Source of the DNA: Siphonodentalium dalli
Lineage: Eukaryota > Mollusca > Scaphopoda > Gadilida > Siphonodentaliidae
Direction: 5' to 3'
Assembly (NCBI GenBank): GCA_032622095.1
Contig: CP136061.1
Coordinates: 221,065,148 to 221,129,147, forward strand
DNA: 64,000 nucleotides
The notes under the pieces were generated by a model, which worked only from the letters and a program-made list of their open reading frames with translations, was not told the DNA's origin and made no database searches. The position numbers were made by a program, and so were the translations under genes. Positions 13,493 to 28,195 of the stretch are shown one piece after another. Positions within the stretch are counted from its first letter, which is position 1. Each line of letters starts with the position of its first letter.

Positions 13493-16400
13493 TAATATCA
13501 TACATTACAGTCAATGGAGCAATAAGGAATGCGTAAAGTTGAAATGTTTTAATGAAAGTGTCAATGACACTATAGCTCAACTTGGAAAGGGAATAATTTC
13601 ATGTGTTACAGTCCGTGATTAGGAATGTGGAAAGTTGAAAGGTCTAGTTATACAAAGAGTAAAATCCAAGATGGCCACTGGCAGCCATGTTTTTTTTGCC
13701 GAATGACCCCAAAATGACTCGTTCCCATTTACATGTCAATGTTAACATCCATGACAAATTTCATGATGATCCGACAAAAGATACGACCTGTAGCCTTTGT
13801 CAAAGGATTTAGTCATACAAAGAGTAAAATCGAAGATGGCTTCCAGCGGCCATGTTTTATGGCCGAATGACCGGGGGGTGGGGGGGGGGAAGTTTTTTCC
13901 GGGCACGTAGGCCGGGGTGGGTGGGTGGACGATAGGACCAACAAACAATTTTCCCCCGCAAATCTCTGTTTTAGTGTTAAAAGGGGGGTGGGTGTCAAAA
14001 AATGGTCGGAAAAAACTGCCGAAAACGGAAAAAAAATGTGGACGCGGGGGTGGGTCCCAACAAGGGTCGAAAGTACAAAAATCAGCATACGTGCCTGAAT
14101 TTTTTTTCCGACCGCCCCCCGATGCCACACATTATGATTTCACATTTCAGTGCCATTTTCAGATCTTTTTTATCTGTCATAAAAAACTACCCATTGAACA
14201 TAGCACAAACATCAGGAAACACAACATTAAATTTGTATGAAATTATAAGAAATAACATCAATTAGTTAGCATAGCCTATTTCATTCCAAAATTACCAAGG
14301 CAATCTACAAAACTAAAACTGTCATTCTTTAATTAATTTGATCTTAAAGTGACACACTGCATGTAAGATCAATGCTGCTAGACATAAGGACATTCAATAA
14401 AAAAAAAACTGTTTTCAGACAATTTTAACAAAAATATAAATTTTTTAAAGAAATTTTTTGTTCAAATTATTTATCCTGAATGATGCCCTGGCAGCCCTGT
14501 AGATACGAATTCAGGATTATTTATTAATTCTTTGGATCTATGAATAAACTGACTTGTAATTTCTGAACTCAAATAACATGTTATCTCATATATATTTTGA
14601 AGACCTGTTTGTCTGTTTGTATGTCATTTATACAAATCTACGATTCTCGACCGATCGGGACGAAACTTGGTACGTGTGTGTAGTTTGACCAGGCGGCCGT
14701 CGTTGTCATATTGGCGAGCCCGTGCGACGCCCGTGCAGCGCATGCGCAGACGAGATCTCGGAAACGGGTGGAGCTATCGACTTGAAATTTGCTATGTGAA
14801 TGTATCTTGCCCAGGATACAAATTTTATCGGGTCGCCGTGCCCGTGCGACGCCAGCTTCGCGCAGACGAGATCTCGGAAACGGGTGGAGCTATCGACTTG
14901 AAATTTGCTATGTGAATGTATCTTGCCCCGGATACGAATTTTATCGGGTCGCCGAGCCCGTGCGACGCCAGCTTCGCACATGCACAGACCAGATCTCGGA
15001 AACGGGTGGAGCTATCGACTTGAAATTTGCTATGTGAATGTATCTTGCCCCGGATACAAATTTTATCGGGTCGCCGAGCCCGTGCGACGCCAGCTTCGCG
15101 CATGCGCAGACCAGATCTCGGAAACGGGTAGAGCTATCGACTTGAAATTTGGTTTTTGAATAGCCCGGACAACGTCGGGCTGGGTAGAGCTATCGACTTG
15201 AAATTTGGTTTTTGAATAGCCCGAACAACGTCGGGCTCATCGGCTAGTATATTATATATTTTGGGAAATCTGTGTGTGTGTGTCTGTCTGTGTTCGCAAT
15301 GGACTCGAAAACGGCCAAGCCGATTTCGATGAAACTTGGTATGTGGGGGGTACTTTCGGCCGGGGAGTGGCATGGGCCTGTTAATTTGCCTGTGCGACAT
15401 GACCTTGAAATCGGGTCATTTCAAGGTCGAACGCCCAAGTATCAAGGGATTTCGATGAAAATTAGTGTTTGGGGATACTTTCGTATGGGGAGTGTCGTAA
15501 GCCTATTCCGTTTGCCCGTGTGACGTGACCTTGACATCAGGTCAATTCACGGGATTTCGACGAAATTTGATACGTAGGGTTACTTTTGTCCACTGAGTGT
15601 TTTGGACAGGTCGAGTCGTGACCCCGACCTGACCTTCAAAATTATCAATTCAAGGTCAAATCGGGTAAAACCGGATAGATTTCGACGGGTACTTTTGTCC
15701 GGGCAGTGCGACGGGTCAAATCGTGACCCCACCTCACCTTGACCTTCAAAATAGACAATTCAAGGTCAAATCGCGCAATTCACCGAAAAGCAGAGGGGAA
15801 ACACCCCGGACGAAGTCGGGTCCACCTGCTAGTCTATACTATATATTTTGAGAACTCCGTATATATATATGTGTGTGTGTGTGTATGTGTGTACTTCATG
15901 GAATCGAAAACGCGTGGACAGATTGAGCTCAAATTTCGTATATAAGTGTAAAAACCCACGGGGATCGCCGACGTCGCATTTTGGACAAGCTCTGATAACT
16001 CATTCTCCACTCCCAATCAATAAAATCACCGCAAACACGGCAGGGGTTAATCGGGTTGATATTCGCTCGCAATCCAAGAGGAGTAACTCTACATTTTTGT
16101 ATATCTGTATATGTATATTTTTATATCCATATTCACTTCAAACTGCTAAACCCGTTGAGCCAAAACTTGCTAATACCTCGCAAAATATAGAATTTACATT
16201 TTCTGATGTATACATTTTTTGTTACGGCTAAAAATCTTAGTCTATTTCCGAAACATTCAGATTTTAAAGTATAAACTTACACACCACAATTCCTGCTAAC
16301 TGACGCAGCTATATGGCTGCTGAAATTTAAGTGAATCCCAGGCACTGCGATACGTCCCGAATCTGACGGGACTTCCACTGTCCCAAATCGTGAACGCCAA

Positions 16401-19400
16401 CGACATTGTTGGCGAGAAAATAGCCCCCAAGCCGTAAATATCAACAACAACGACATTGTTGGCGAGAAAATAATTAGTTAAAATTACTAAATACACGCAA
16501 TCCTATTTTCCCTATACGGCAATGTGAGATTTTTCTGGTAGCCCCGAGCCGTGATGCCAACAACAACGACCAGAAGCCCTGAATGCCAACAACAACGACA
16601 TCATCGGGTCAGTTTTTTCCGCCCGATGTACCTTAAATCATACCTCTTTTAGGGAGGGTACAATAATTTCTCTTAAAAAAGGCACGATTAACTCATTGAA
16701 AGGCGAAAAAAATGTCATTTTTCGGACCAACGCCGCCAGTGGCGGGCTAACCTGCTAGTCTACTATATATTTTGAGACTTCCGTATATGTGTGTGTATAT
16801 GTGTATATTTGTCCTCTATAGACTCGATAACGGCTGCATCGATTGGGCTCAAACTTCCCATCGAAGGGTAAAAACCCACGGGAATGGTCGTCGCGGCGTT
16901 TTGGAGAAGCTCAGAGCACCCGTTCTCCACTTTCAGTCACAAAAAAACGGCACTGCGGGGTTAATAGCGTTGATAGTTAAAGAGCGTATCGTATCTGCAA
17001 TGTCGTTGATAAAGATCTTCCATATTTGGGTTCGTTAACCGGTAAACGCTCTTTATTCCCTTCGGCTTTCGCATACGGTTTTGTTTACGTTATCTGGAAC
17101 TCGCTTCTGTGTGATTCTTACGTACTTCGGGCTTCCTAGGAACGGGGGACATTTTCATCGGCTCAGTTTTTCCGCCCGAGGTGATCTTCACCTTGAAATG
17201 GGTACCCACAAATGATATATATGTGTGTCCTTTATGGACTCGAACCGATTGAGCTCAAATTTGCTACCTACGGGTCATGGACGGGTTAAATTGTGACCCC
17301 GACCTTACCTTGACCTTGAAAATGATCAATTCAAGGTCAAATCAGGTCAAATTGAAAAACAAAAAATTAAATTAAAAAATTAACTCATTGAAAAACAAAA
17401 AATTAAATTATTGAAAAAGAAAAAATTTAATTAAAAAATTAATTAAAAAAGCCAGTAAATTAAAAAGGCACAATTAACTCATTGAAAAAAGAAAAAATTT
17501 AATTACAAAATTTATTTTAAAAATTGCCACCAGTGGCGGGCTAACCTGCTAGTCTCATATATATTTTGAAGACCTCTGTCTGTATGTCTGTATGTCATTT
17601 ATACAAATCTACGATTCTCGACCGATCGGGACGAAACTTGGTACATGTGTGTAGTTTGACCAGGCGGTCGTCGTTGTCGTATTGGCGAGCCCGTGCGGCG
17701 CCCGCTTCGCGCATGCGCAGACGAGATCTCGGAAACGGGTGGAGCTATCGACTTGAAATTTGGTATGTGAATGTATCTTGCCCCGGATACGAATTTTATT
17801 GGGTCGCCGAGCCCGTGCGACGCCAGCTTCGCGCATGCGCAGACGAGATCTCGGAAACGGGTGGAGCTATCGACTTGAAATTTGGTATGGGAATGTGTCT
17901 TGCCCCGGATACGAATTTTATCGGGTCGCCGAGCCCGTGCGACGCCAGCTTCGCGCAGACCAGATCTTGGAAACGGGTGGAGCTATCGACTTGAAATTTG
18001 GTATGTGAATGTATCTTGCCCCGGATACGAATTTTATCGGGTAGCCGAGCCCGTGCGACGCCAGCTTCGCGCATGCGCAGACCAGATCTCGGAAACGGGT
18101 AGAGCTATCGACTTGAAATTTGGTTTTTGAATAGCCCGGACAACGTCGGGCTCATCGGCTAGTCTACTATATATTTTGAGAACTACGTATATATGTGTAT
18201 ATATATATTTGTTCTTTATAGAATCGAAAACGGCTGCACCGATCGAGACCAAACTTCCCATCTAAGGGTAAAACCCCACGGGAATGGTCGTCGCGGCGTT
18301 TTTGAGAAGCTCCGAGCACCCGTTCTTCACTCCCAGTCACAAAATACGGCACTGTGGGGTTAATCGCGTTGATAATTAAAGAGCGTTCGTATCCGCAGTG
18401 TCGTTGATAAAGAGCGTATGCGTGTAATGTGATTCTTACATCTGGGTCCGGGCGTGACCGTGACTATCCAGACATGAGCGTGTTGTGTGATTCTTACGTA
18501 CTTAGGGCTTCCTAGGAACGGGGGAGATTTTCATCGGGTCAGTTTTTCCGCCCGAAGTGATCTTCACCTTGAAACGGGTACCCACAAATGATATACATGT
18601 GTGTGTCCTTTATAGACTCGAACCGATTGAGCTCAAACTTGCATGAGCTTGTTGTGTGATTCTTACGAACTTAGGGCTTCCTAGGAACGGGGGAGATTTT
18701 CATCGGGGGAGATTTTCATCGGGTCAGTTTTTCCGCCCAAGGTCATCTTCACCTTGAAACGGGTACCCACAAATGATATATATGTGTGTGTCCTTTATCG
18801 ACTCGAACCGATTGAGCTCAAACTTGCTACCTAGGGGTACTTTTGTGCGGGAAGTGTCATGGACGGGTTAAATTGTGACCCCGACCTGACAATGATCAAT
18901 TCAAGGTCAAATCGGGTAAAACTGGCGGATTTCGACGAAATTTTACACCTAGGTGCAGCATAAGTGTCTCGGAAGCTGTTGCAATTGCTTTTTCGAACAA
19001 AGCCATGAGACGAACCACGCCAGTGGCGGGCTAACCTGCTAGTGCTTTATAAAATGCAAATCCTAATACAAACACTAAAAATTTATTTTGTTGTGAATCA
19101 CAGCAAGAACATCATTTATGAAGTGATATAATTTAATATAAATTTAAACATGGCGTCAAAACACATTACCAAAAATGAACCAGGCATCAATAATTTTCAA
19201 AAGCAATAAAAGGTTTTCATGCAGCAAAATGTTAAAGATAACGGTGCTTCTCGAGAACAGACATTTTTTGAATGGCCAAAACATGTAAACACATGAACTA
19301 AATTTGGGAGAGAGTAACATTGAACATAAATAATTAAATTCATGACATTTTTCTGGGAATATTTAACATTAAGAAGGCTACGCTCGACAATATAGAAGAT

Positions 19401-22400
19401 AAATTCAAATTAATCCAATTCAAATAGGGTTTATAATTTACAGTTTAATAGTTACACAGAAAGGGAAAATTTTTGAAAACAAATTTCACAACATTGACGC
19501 TCACTTATAGTTTGTATCAAGATTCTCGACTCTACTGCATTCCTCAGCATCTAACCTTTATATAAAATCAACAATTTGATTCAATGATTACTCTTTGTTT
19601 TTAATTCTCCCATTCCTAGTAAGTTTTAAACTGTTAAGATTCAGAGGGGAATATTATTAAATTACTGTTACATTGAGCGATGACCATCATTTTGTACTTT
19701 TTGTTGAAATTTTTCAAAGACAGTTTTTAAATTGACAAAAATAATGAAACAGTTGAAATGCTGTAAAAAAGCAATGTGTTGGAAACATAGTTTCCAAATC
19801 ATTAAAGGCACTTTCAGAAAAGTTATTATTTCATACATAGATGAATTTCCACCTTTGAATTAGCCCTCACTTTAAGTTTTTCTATAATGGTAAATGATAT
19901 ATAATTTTGAAGACAGATTAATTGCGAACATGTCAGATGATTAATCACATTCTGGGTACACGTGAATGCCTGGGCTCAACGTGTAAATATAATATGTCTT
20001 TTCGATGAAATTACAGAAGAGTAACGGGACTGGAGTTGGTACAAAACAGCATCAACCCATAATTATCCCAAGCTGTTGTGGGCCGAAAAGAAATGGTCTA
20101 ATAATGGTAAACAAGCTATCTGTTCTTTGTAATGTTGCTTCATCTCCTTATTTAGAACATGCACACACAATTAACGAAATCGTTATTTGGTGTGTGACAT
20201 AACTATATATGTTAGGAGAAAATACAAACTGGATTAATAAATTTTAATCTCTTTACAAAAACAATTCTATTAGGTACATAATTTCTGTCTGATCATTCCC
20301 AATTATGAAGTAACGTATATTAGCTGGTTTTTGAACCCACAACGGGTACTATGGGTAAATTTTTTGATGTTTGATCAGTTAACAAGAGGTGAGACTGCAG
20401 TCAAGCACAGCATTGTGGCTTGTGTGAATATTAATTGCATTTTGATGGGTCTCAGTGAGTAATTTCATTGGCGAGATTCCTCCCGTTCGAAATTATTTAT
20501 TCCATGGAAGTCTCTAGACCTAGTTAATTGTAATGAGATCTTGGTCTACCTTGAGTGAGACTATATTATGAGTAGAGTTGAACTAATGGCAGCTACTTAC
20601 TTGTTATCCGTTATACTATTAACATGATGATGCTGTGTATTATGGGGACTGTCACCAGCAGCATTTGAGAATGAGTTGACTTTTGAACAGGACGTGGGAG
20701 AACTACACCGATGGTTAGAATCAGTGTTACTGGAATTATTAGACTCTCCCGTAGATTCCCTGGAAGATATGAAAAACAAGAATGCATCAGAGATACGGGG
20801 TTCGAATTACAGTCCTTATGCCAAACACTGATTGAAAATGCATTAATCGTAACTGGCTATCATACACAACACTGTTGAAGTTTGACACAACTGACCTGGC
20901 AAAAGTTATTGTGCTATCATGAAAAATCACATGGCAATCATCAGCTTTATGAAAAGGCAGTAATTACATTCTTAAAGAGGACATCATAAACTAATGAAAA
21001 AATTTCGGATTGACCTGTCAAAGCTGATGAAGGCCATGTGGCTAAAATTCCTTACAAAGAGAGTGTTGTTATCATATAATATTGTTACTATATGGTTTAT
21101 AACTAAAAAATTCACAACTGGCACAAATTTTCCCAGTGGAAAGGACCCAAAGACCGTTTCCCATAAATGGTAAAACAAGTCCGCTGCACACAGTATCCCC
21201 TGCAAAGGGGGCCTGATGTTCATTAATTCTGCCTGAGCTGACTGTACAAAACCTGTTGCATGTGGTTCATGATTATACTGAAGATGATTCACATCCGATC
21301 AAAGATGATGGAGATACATGGACAATGTATATTTCAATTTAAGGGCCATAATTTTAGAATGGATTGATGAACCCCACATTCCATGTGGATATCTTTCTCT
21401 CGTGGTGGTTTTATCGGAATGATAACACTTTGTTTGAGGGGGATAAAATCCCTGCCTTCAGAAGTGAATGGGTAAACTTCTCACCTGTCTTCCTGAACGT
21501 CGTCGGCAACCTTCTCATCGCCATTATTTTCTTCTATTATATATTTATCTCGGGAGCTGCTCTGGCTGAGATCACCTTGGCTATTAGCTACCGTACTTGC
21601 TAAATCGGCGGGTGCACTAGCGGATACTGAAATGAGAAAGGCCCGAGATCAATAATAATGGGCGATGTCTGTTTTAAAATAGACAATTGCGCTGAATATT
21701 AGTGAAGTGGTGCCTATTTCTCCAATGTCACAGAGTTGGATAACATTGTAAGCAACCTATGCCGTCGCAATTCCAGTGGCTTTTTTTTAGCCACCTTACT
21801 TAGAAACCCACCTAATTTTCCAAATGTTGATAAATGCAACAAGAGCTCCGCCACAGTGGCATAATACTGGGAAGGGGAGGAGCATTGGTTTCTTTCAAAT
21901 TGCATTTCAGAAAGATAACATTTTGAGCCCTTTCAGACATGTACCTAGTTTGGTGGCGATTAATCGAGCCTAACTGCAGTTATCAATTGGAAACCAAGAA
22001 AACCAGACTTTCAAAGTTGAAAACAGACAGAACCCAAAATTGAACTTCACTTGTATCTTATGGTTGTAAACCTGCATACTAATTTCATTCAAATCTGATA
22101 ACATCAACTAAAGTTATCATTCAGAAACAAAAATTGAGCCAAAATCTCGGGAAAAAATCAATCTTGACATGTAGTTTGTGGTAGTGAACCAACATACAAA
22201 ATTTCATTTAATTTAGTTCAATAGAACTAACGTTATCATCAGAAAATGAAATATGAACAGACTGACTGCTCCACAGCGGACTAACAGAGAAAAAACATAA
22301 TACATCCCATTTTATTTAAAACGGGCATATCACAATGAGTTTCTTGGAATATTCCGGGTAATTTTTGCGAGGTAAAAATTCTTATGAAGTTCCCTTTAAA

Positions 22401-25400
22401 TTATGAGAAAGGTACATGCGAACGCAGTATTTGTTTAGCCTAACCTTGTATATATTATTTTGGATTTCTTGAAACATAATTTCACTAAATTCAAGCAGAA
22501 AGCAGGGCATACTGAAAATATTAGTCGAAAAAAAATTGAAAAGAACCTTAATCTTTTGTCATGTCAGGATGCAAATCTTAGATGTGTACATCATTTCAAC
22601 ATAAAATTTATAGGCATGTCCAAACAATGTAAATAAATCCCATTCAATAACGGATGGATAGAAATATGGCATCTCTTGATATTCCAAAACAAAATAAAAA
22701 TTCTTTATTGAGGTTTTATTTCTTTGTCAGGTCAGAAGCAAATATTGCAACATCACTCTACATACTATAAAAATCTCCTTGAGGTTTTATTTCTTTGTCA
22801 GGTCAGAAGCAAATATTGCAACATCACTTCTACATACTATAAAAATCTCCTAACAGGACCAGACGATATATGTAAATTGTAATTGTTCAGTAACTTACAG
22901 TAAGTGTTTGACTTGGGATTATTGTCTAAGGTTTCCATGGCTACAGGAGAGTTACATCTGGGTGAGACACTGAAAGAAAACATGCAAAAGTTCACAAAGA
23001 ATAACCTAACTATCTATACTGATAAAACAATGGATAAGTCTCACCAGCCAAATAATATCATAGTTCATGACACCCTTGTCACCCCATGCTCCATCAAGGG
23101 AGCAACCATAGCCGCAACAAATTTGTGCTCATATGAAGGTTAACAAACTGACAAGATCTATTGACAGCCGTACCGAGTACTCTTTTAACACATGAGTGGT
23201 GCGAAACAATCACAGTGCGAGTGACCTTGGTAAAGCGACACAACTTGGTGCGATATTTGAACAGCATAGAATCCGACAACTGCATGTCAATCAATTCATT
23301 ATTCATTGGTTGGAAATGTTTAGATAATAAGTTCAACAAATGGCCAAAGGCATTTGTTGAACTTATTATCTGAACATTTCCTAAGGCAACTACTCGTCAA
23401 CGAGTATTTAGTATAGAGAGTTGAACCAAAAAAAAAGCAATATTATCAGAAATAACAAAGGGAAAGTTGAAATGTGTATTGATAAATTTATGGTCAGTAG
23501 TTCGTTCATGGTCACCGAGCGGTAAGGATAATAATTGTTTTTCTTTTTTTTTCGGTTGGCCATAAAAAGCACTCAATGGGTCAGCTGTCACCTTTTTCAT
23601 GAAACAGAGCATTAATTTTTTGTTTGGTCTCATACTCACTCATTGGTTTCTTGTGAATTAACTGTATTGAAATTTGTAAAATCGGCCCATTTCTCATCAG
23701 ATTTCTTAGGTGAGAATTCCGCCCAGTTATTGTCTTTATCACTAGGAATTTTGTTTGTAAATTGAGCCCATTTTTCACTGGAATCACTTTCGGATTCAGC
23801 ACTCTTAGTTGTGGTAACAGTGTTTGTTGTTGTTGTTGCTGTTGTTGTTGAGGTACTGCTACCATCCCATGGACTATTTGTATCCATAGCAACTGTTGCT
23901 GTATCCATTGGAATGTCATCAAAGTTAGCTTGCCAAGCTGCAAGTATAAACTGTTATATGGAGAACAGGGATCATATATTTGGATCATGATACAAATTTA
24001 TACAATTCAAGAACAGGGCTCGATTTAACTAGATTTGCATTGCAATTTGCAATGCGATTTCCTATTTCTGGTAACCAATTTACAATGAAAAAAACATGTA
24101 TTGGTTGGGAATGCTATACAAAATCTATCCAGTGCTGCAAAATGCTGCACAAATTAAAAATATTAAATCGACCCCTGTTCAAAATTGCAGAAAAACCTTT
24201 AACCCTGTCTATACTAAATAATCATTGATGAGTAGCTAACCCATAGGAAATGTTCAGATAATAAGTTATTATTTCCTACCAAAGAATTGGATTCCTTCTG
24301 CACTTTCTATTGTCTGCCATCTGCTTATATTACCTGAACACTCCTCCAGATGAATAATAGACAATTCCAATGTATACTTTTATAACTGAGCAGGAGAATC
24401 CATTTAGTATAGAAAGAGTTAAATCAGTGTTTAGCATGTATTTTATGTGTTGGAAAAATTTCATTACCGTAGGGTTTTCTAGGTTGTTTTAGTAGTTTTT
24501 AAAGGAATTAGTCTGTCAAAAAAATATTTTTTTTATCGTCATAATACTAATAATATATGTCTAACAGACCCATTTCGCCAAGAAAATTCAAAATCGAGCA
24601 GATAGTATTTTTATTATTATGATATTAAAAAAATCGCGGAAATATCCGAAATCAGTCACGTGAGTGCGATCACGTGACCACAACGCGGTCACATGACCGA
24701 TCATCTGCGTCGACGCTTACCGATGACAGCGGTGGGTGGAGCTTGAAATAATTCCGCCAATCGCGTAACGAGTTGATAAATTACGCTGGTTAATTACCTA
24801 AGCCTTTACGATAAATAGCGATTACGGAATAAAACTGTTTGAATGTGCTGAATTATGAACTGGATTTGCTAGAATGTTGGATTATATAACGAATAATGAT
24901 GGCTACAATGCACTTTGAGGCGATAAAAGTTGTTTGAAATGAGATTAATTTATGCAGAAATGCAATGAGCGAGCGGAATATCGTGCGAAACAAATTTAAC
25001 TGTTTCTGAAAGAATACAAGTTAGGCCATATGCCCGGTACTTCATTCTTCGTTGTATGGTACCAATTTCGGAGGATAGTTTACACACTAGTGTCATCCCG
25101 TTGTGCGCTATATGCGTACAATTTTAAATACAAATGGGGGTGTGATTAAAAAGGTGGTGGTTATTGTACATTACATGTATCATGATGGCTTATATTCGTC
25201 ATAATAATGTTCCTGTCTGTTTCTTCACACGAAACATTTTGTGTGGAGAAGTGCACGACTGTGAACAGCTTGCTAAAATCCTTCCAGTCAAGATCGATAA
25301 GTGAGTAAACAAAATAATTCACTCTAATACACAACAGACTGTTGAAACTACAAAAATTATTAGTTAGGCTGCAGTTCGGCATAATGACATTTGTTTTAAT

Positions 25401-28138
25401 TGAAGGCTAGCCTGGCATTGTTTTTCAGTTTGTGTTTGTTGTTCGTTTTATTTTACGTTTTGATGGCACATATTGACTTTCTAGAGAGGATTGTTTTGAA
25501 TTGTTAGCATAGCAAAACTCCAAGGATTGCCTCTAATAAAGAGCGTCCATGTTTTCGTCGCGGTGTAGTCAATAAAGAGCGTTCTCAATTATGAACGTGC
25601 TTTATTTCGATATGTCATGGGTGATTTTGTATGTGGTATTGTGACAATTAAATATAAAGAGCGTCCATGCTTCCGTCTCCCAAAAGCGGTAGACAATAAA
25701 GAGCGTTCTAAATTACACACTGTGTTGTCTTTTTGGAGGTACTAAATAATGGATCGCTAGCCCGCCCACAACTGAACACACTACATCTACTAGGCATCTT
25801 GGAATATGTGGCGATGACAGATACTCGGGATATTTATATCGAAAGTAAAACAACAAACACAAAACAAAAGCGCCTAAATAGAGTTAACATTATTCAGCCC
25901 AGTGTTTATATAAATTTTGGCGCTTCTTATATAAGTATGACCAGAGAGATAATGTTCTTTCTATTCACTTCGTGGCATTTTAGAGTGCAAACAAGTTCGC
26001 GAATGACACTGATGAATAGTCGCTGAGTGATTACAAATCACACTGAGTGAATACACGAGACAATCAAAGCACTAATTACTGCCATCTATTCACCAAAACA
26101 GACACGTGCCGGCATGTTATTAATGGCTACAAAAACAACAACCATTCTAGGCGCTATTAATTACTGTATTCACAGAGTTATTGTCTTCTATTCCCGATAA
26201 ACGGCCAAAGCGTAACGTAATCTATACACCACACGCGCACATACGACTCCGCATTTTAGTATCGGCTGACTTACGATTACGTCATCGTAGTCTGCATAAT
26301 AAACTACGGCTCCGAATCTGTGTTTTTAATTTGCTCCCCACAAGTACGTCACTCGTAGTTTAGTCACGGAAATCTCCGAATACCGGTGGTGGTATTATTT
26401 ATTTATTTTACGGGTTATTTATTATGCGATCGGAATGGGACTTGGATCTTTTTAATCACAACAGGGAGGGCTTTCCGATTGCGTTTTGTAGTTTCTAGAC
26501 CGAATAAATCCTTTAATGGAGAAATACCTTCATTAATTTAGTGTATGACCAACGTCATTCTCCACAGCAAATACTTTGTCATCTAAATCTTTTTCTATTC
26601 TCATTGTTTATACAGAAAACAGAGTTTTATGTAGCTTTGAGAAGTGATGGGAGATACTCTAAAACTTATGGGAGCCAAACATTTCCCTTGATTTTCATGA
26701 CCTTTGAGCATTTTTTTAACAGGAAATGGCTGTGACCATATATAGAATAGATCTAGACAGAAATAAGAAATGCAAATACAGGAAATAAATATCTAAATAT
26801 ATTTAGTGTTTTAAAATGTATTTAATTGCTTCGCAAACCTTCATTGGAATCCACATCCATTTTCTCAGGCTGTTGGGGAATAAACTTCTGAGACTCCAAG
26901 TCATCTTCGCTGTCTGTACTTCCTTCACTGTCGGCCGACGTCCGTGATTCTGGCAACCTACTGGGATAAATCAGCATCTTATGTCCTGACCAATTTTTGT
27001 GTTATTAAATTCCCATTTGATTTGACAATTCATGTAGAGTTCAGAACAAAAATATCTTCTATGGAATGAAGGGTTACTGGGTTAATAGTGACATTTTACA
27101 AATGGCATTACTATTTTTATATTTTTAAATGAGCATGTCACTTGGCTTAGCCTCTGCTATAGGAGTAATGCAATGGATTTTTGACATAAAGCAGCATCTA
27201 GAAAAACTGATATCACAAAATGGTTTAAATCAAAGGAAATTTGTACTACTATCATACCTGAGCCGTTTGGGAGTCGTAGGTTTCGCATCTTTAATCCGAG
27301 CCTGCTGCTGTGAGAAGCTGATTTCTCTTTCTTCCCAGATATCTTCCTCATCGCTATCATCATCATTGAATTGCTGCACGTGTTCATTACATGCTTGTTG
27401 AAACATAGTTGCATTTGGATGCTGAAAATAGAGGTAAGCAAAAATAAACAGTTTTGTTTTGCATAGCAAATTGCTAGACAATAAAGAGGTTGCACGGTCT
27501 TGCACCACAGGAGCCAATTTGAAATATGACAGAACAGAACATGAATTTTGGTGGGGGGGGGGGGGGGGGGGGGGCAACAATTATAGAATGCTATTATTGA
27601 GAATATTTTCTTTAACCCTTTCTTTACTGAATGATAATAGAAGTGCAGAAGGATTATTATTCATTGATTGGAAATGTTTTAAGATAATATGACAGAACAG
27701 AACATGAATTTTGGTGGGGGGGGGGGGGGGGGGGGGGGGCAACAATTATAGAATGCTATTATTGAGAATATTTTCTTTAACCCTTTCTTTACTGAATGAT
27801 AATAGAAGTGCAGAAGGATTATTATTCATTGATTGGAAATGTTTTAAGATAATAAGTTCAACAAACGGCCTATGGCTATTTGTTGAACTTATTGTCTGAA
27901 AATATCATAACGTAACTACTTGGTGAATGAGTATTTAGTAAAGAAAGAGTTAATATGGTGCCAGCTGTCAGAAATACCACGTCTGGAATTTGATCATCAT
28001 CTGTACCAACTTATATGCTAATCTAAAACTCAGAATGATTCTTACATTATCTTCATTAGCTTGTGTGTTGAAATCTATACTGGAAATTCTTTCCGTGAAT
28101 GGAGCACTGAAAAACAAAAAGAATTTGTCAATTATAAA

Positions 28139-28195
<57 letters not shown>

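Noticed and set aside
13742-14265. Overlapping ORFs of 87-128 codons on both strands
   Set aside because: They result from purine/pyrimidine-skewed low-complexity repeat; no domain or splice support.
14667-18261. Numerous 75-142-codon ORFs on both strands
   Set aside because: They are translations of the 120-bp direct repeats inside Helitron units; similar peptides appear on both strands in several frames.
20597-20599. TAA as the normal stop codon of the PPP6R3-like gene
   Set aside because: Exons 22 and 23 continue in phase and end with the family C-terminus NGPV. The TAA lies within a strong gtaagt donor.
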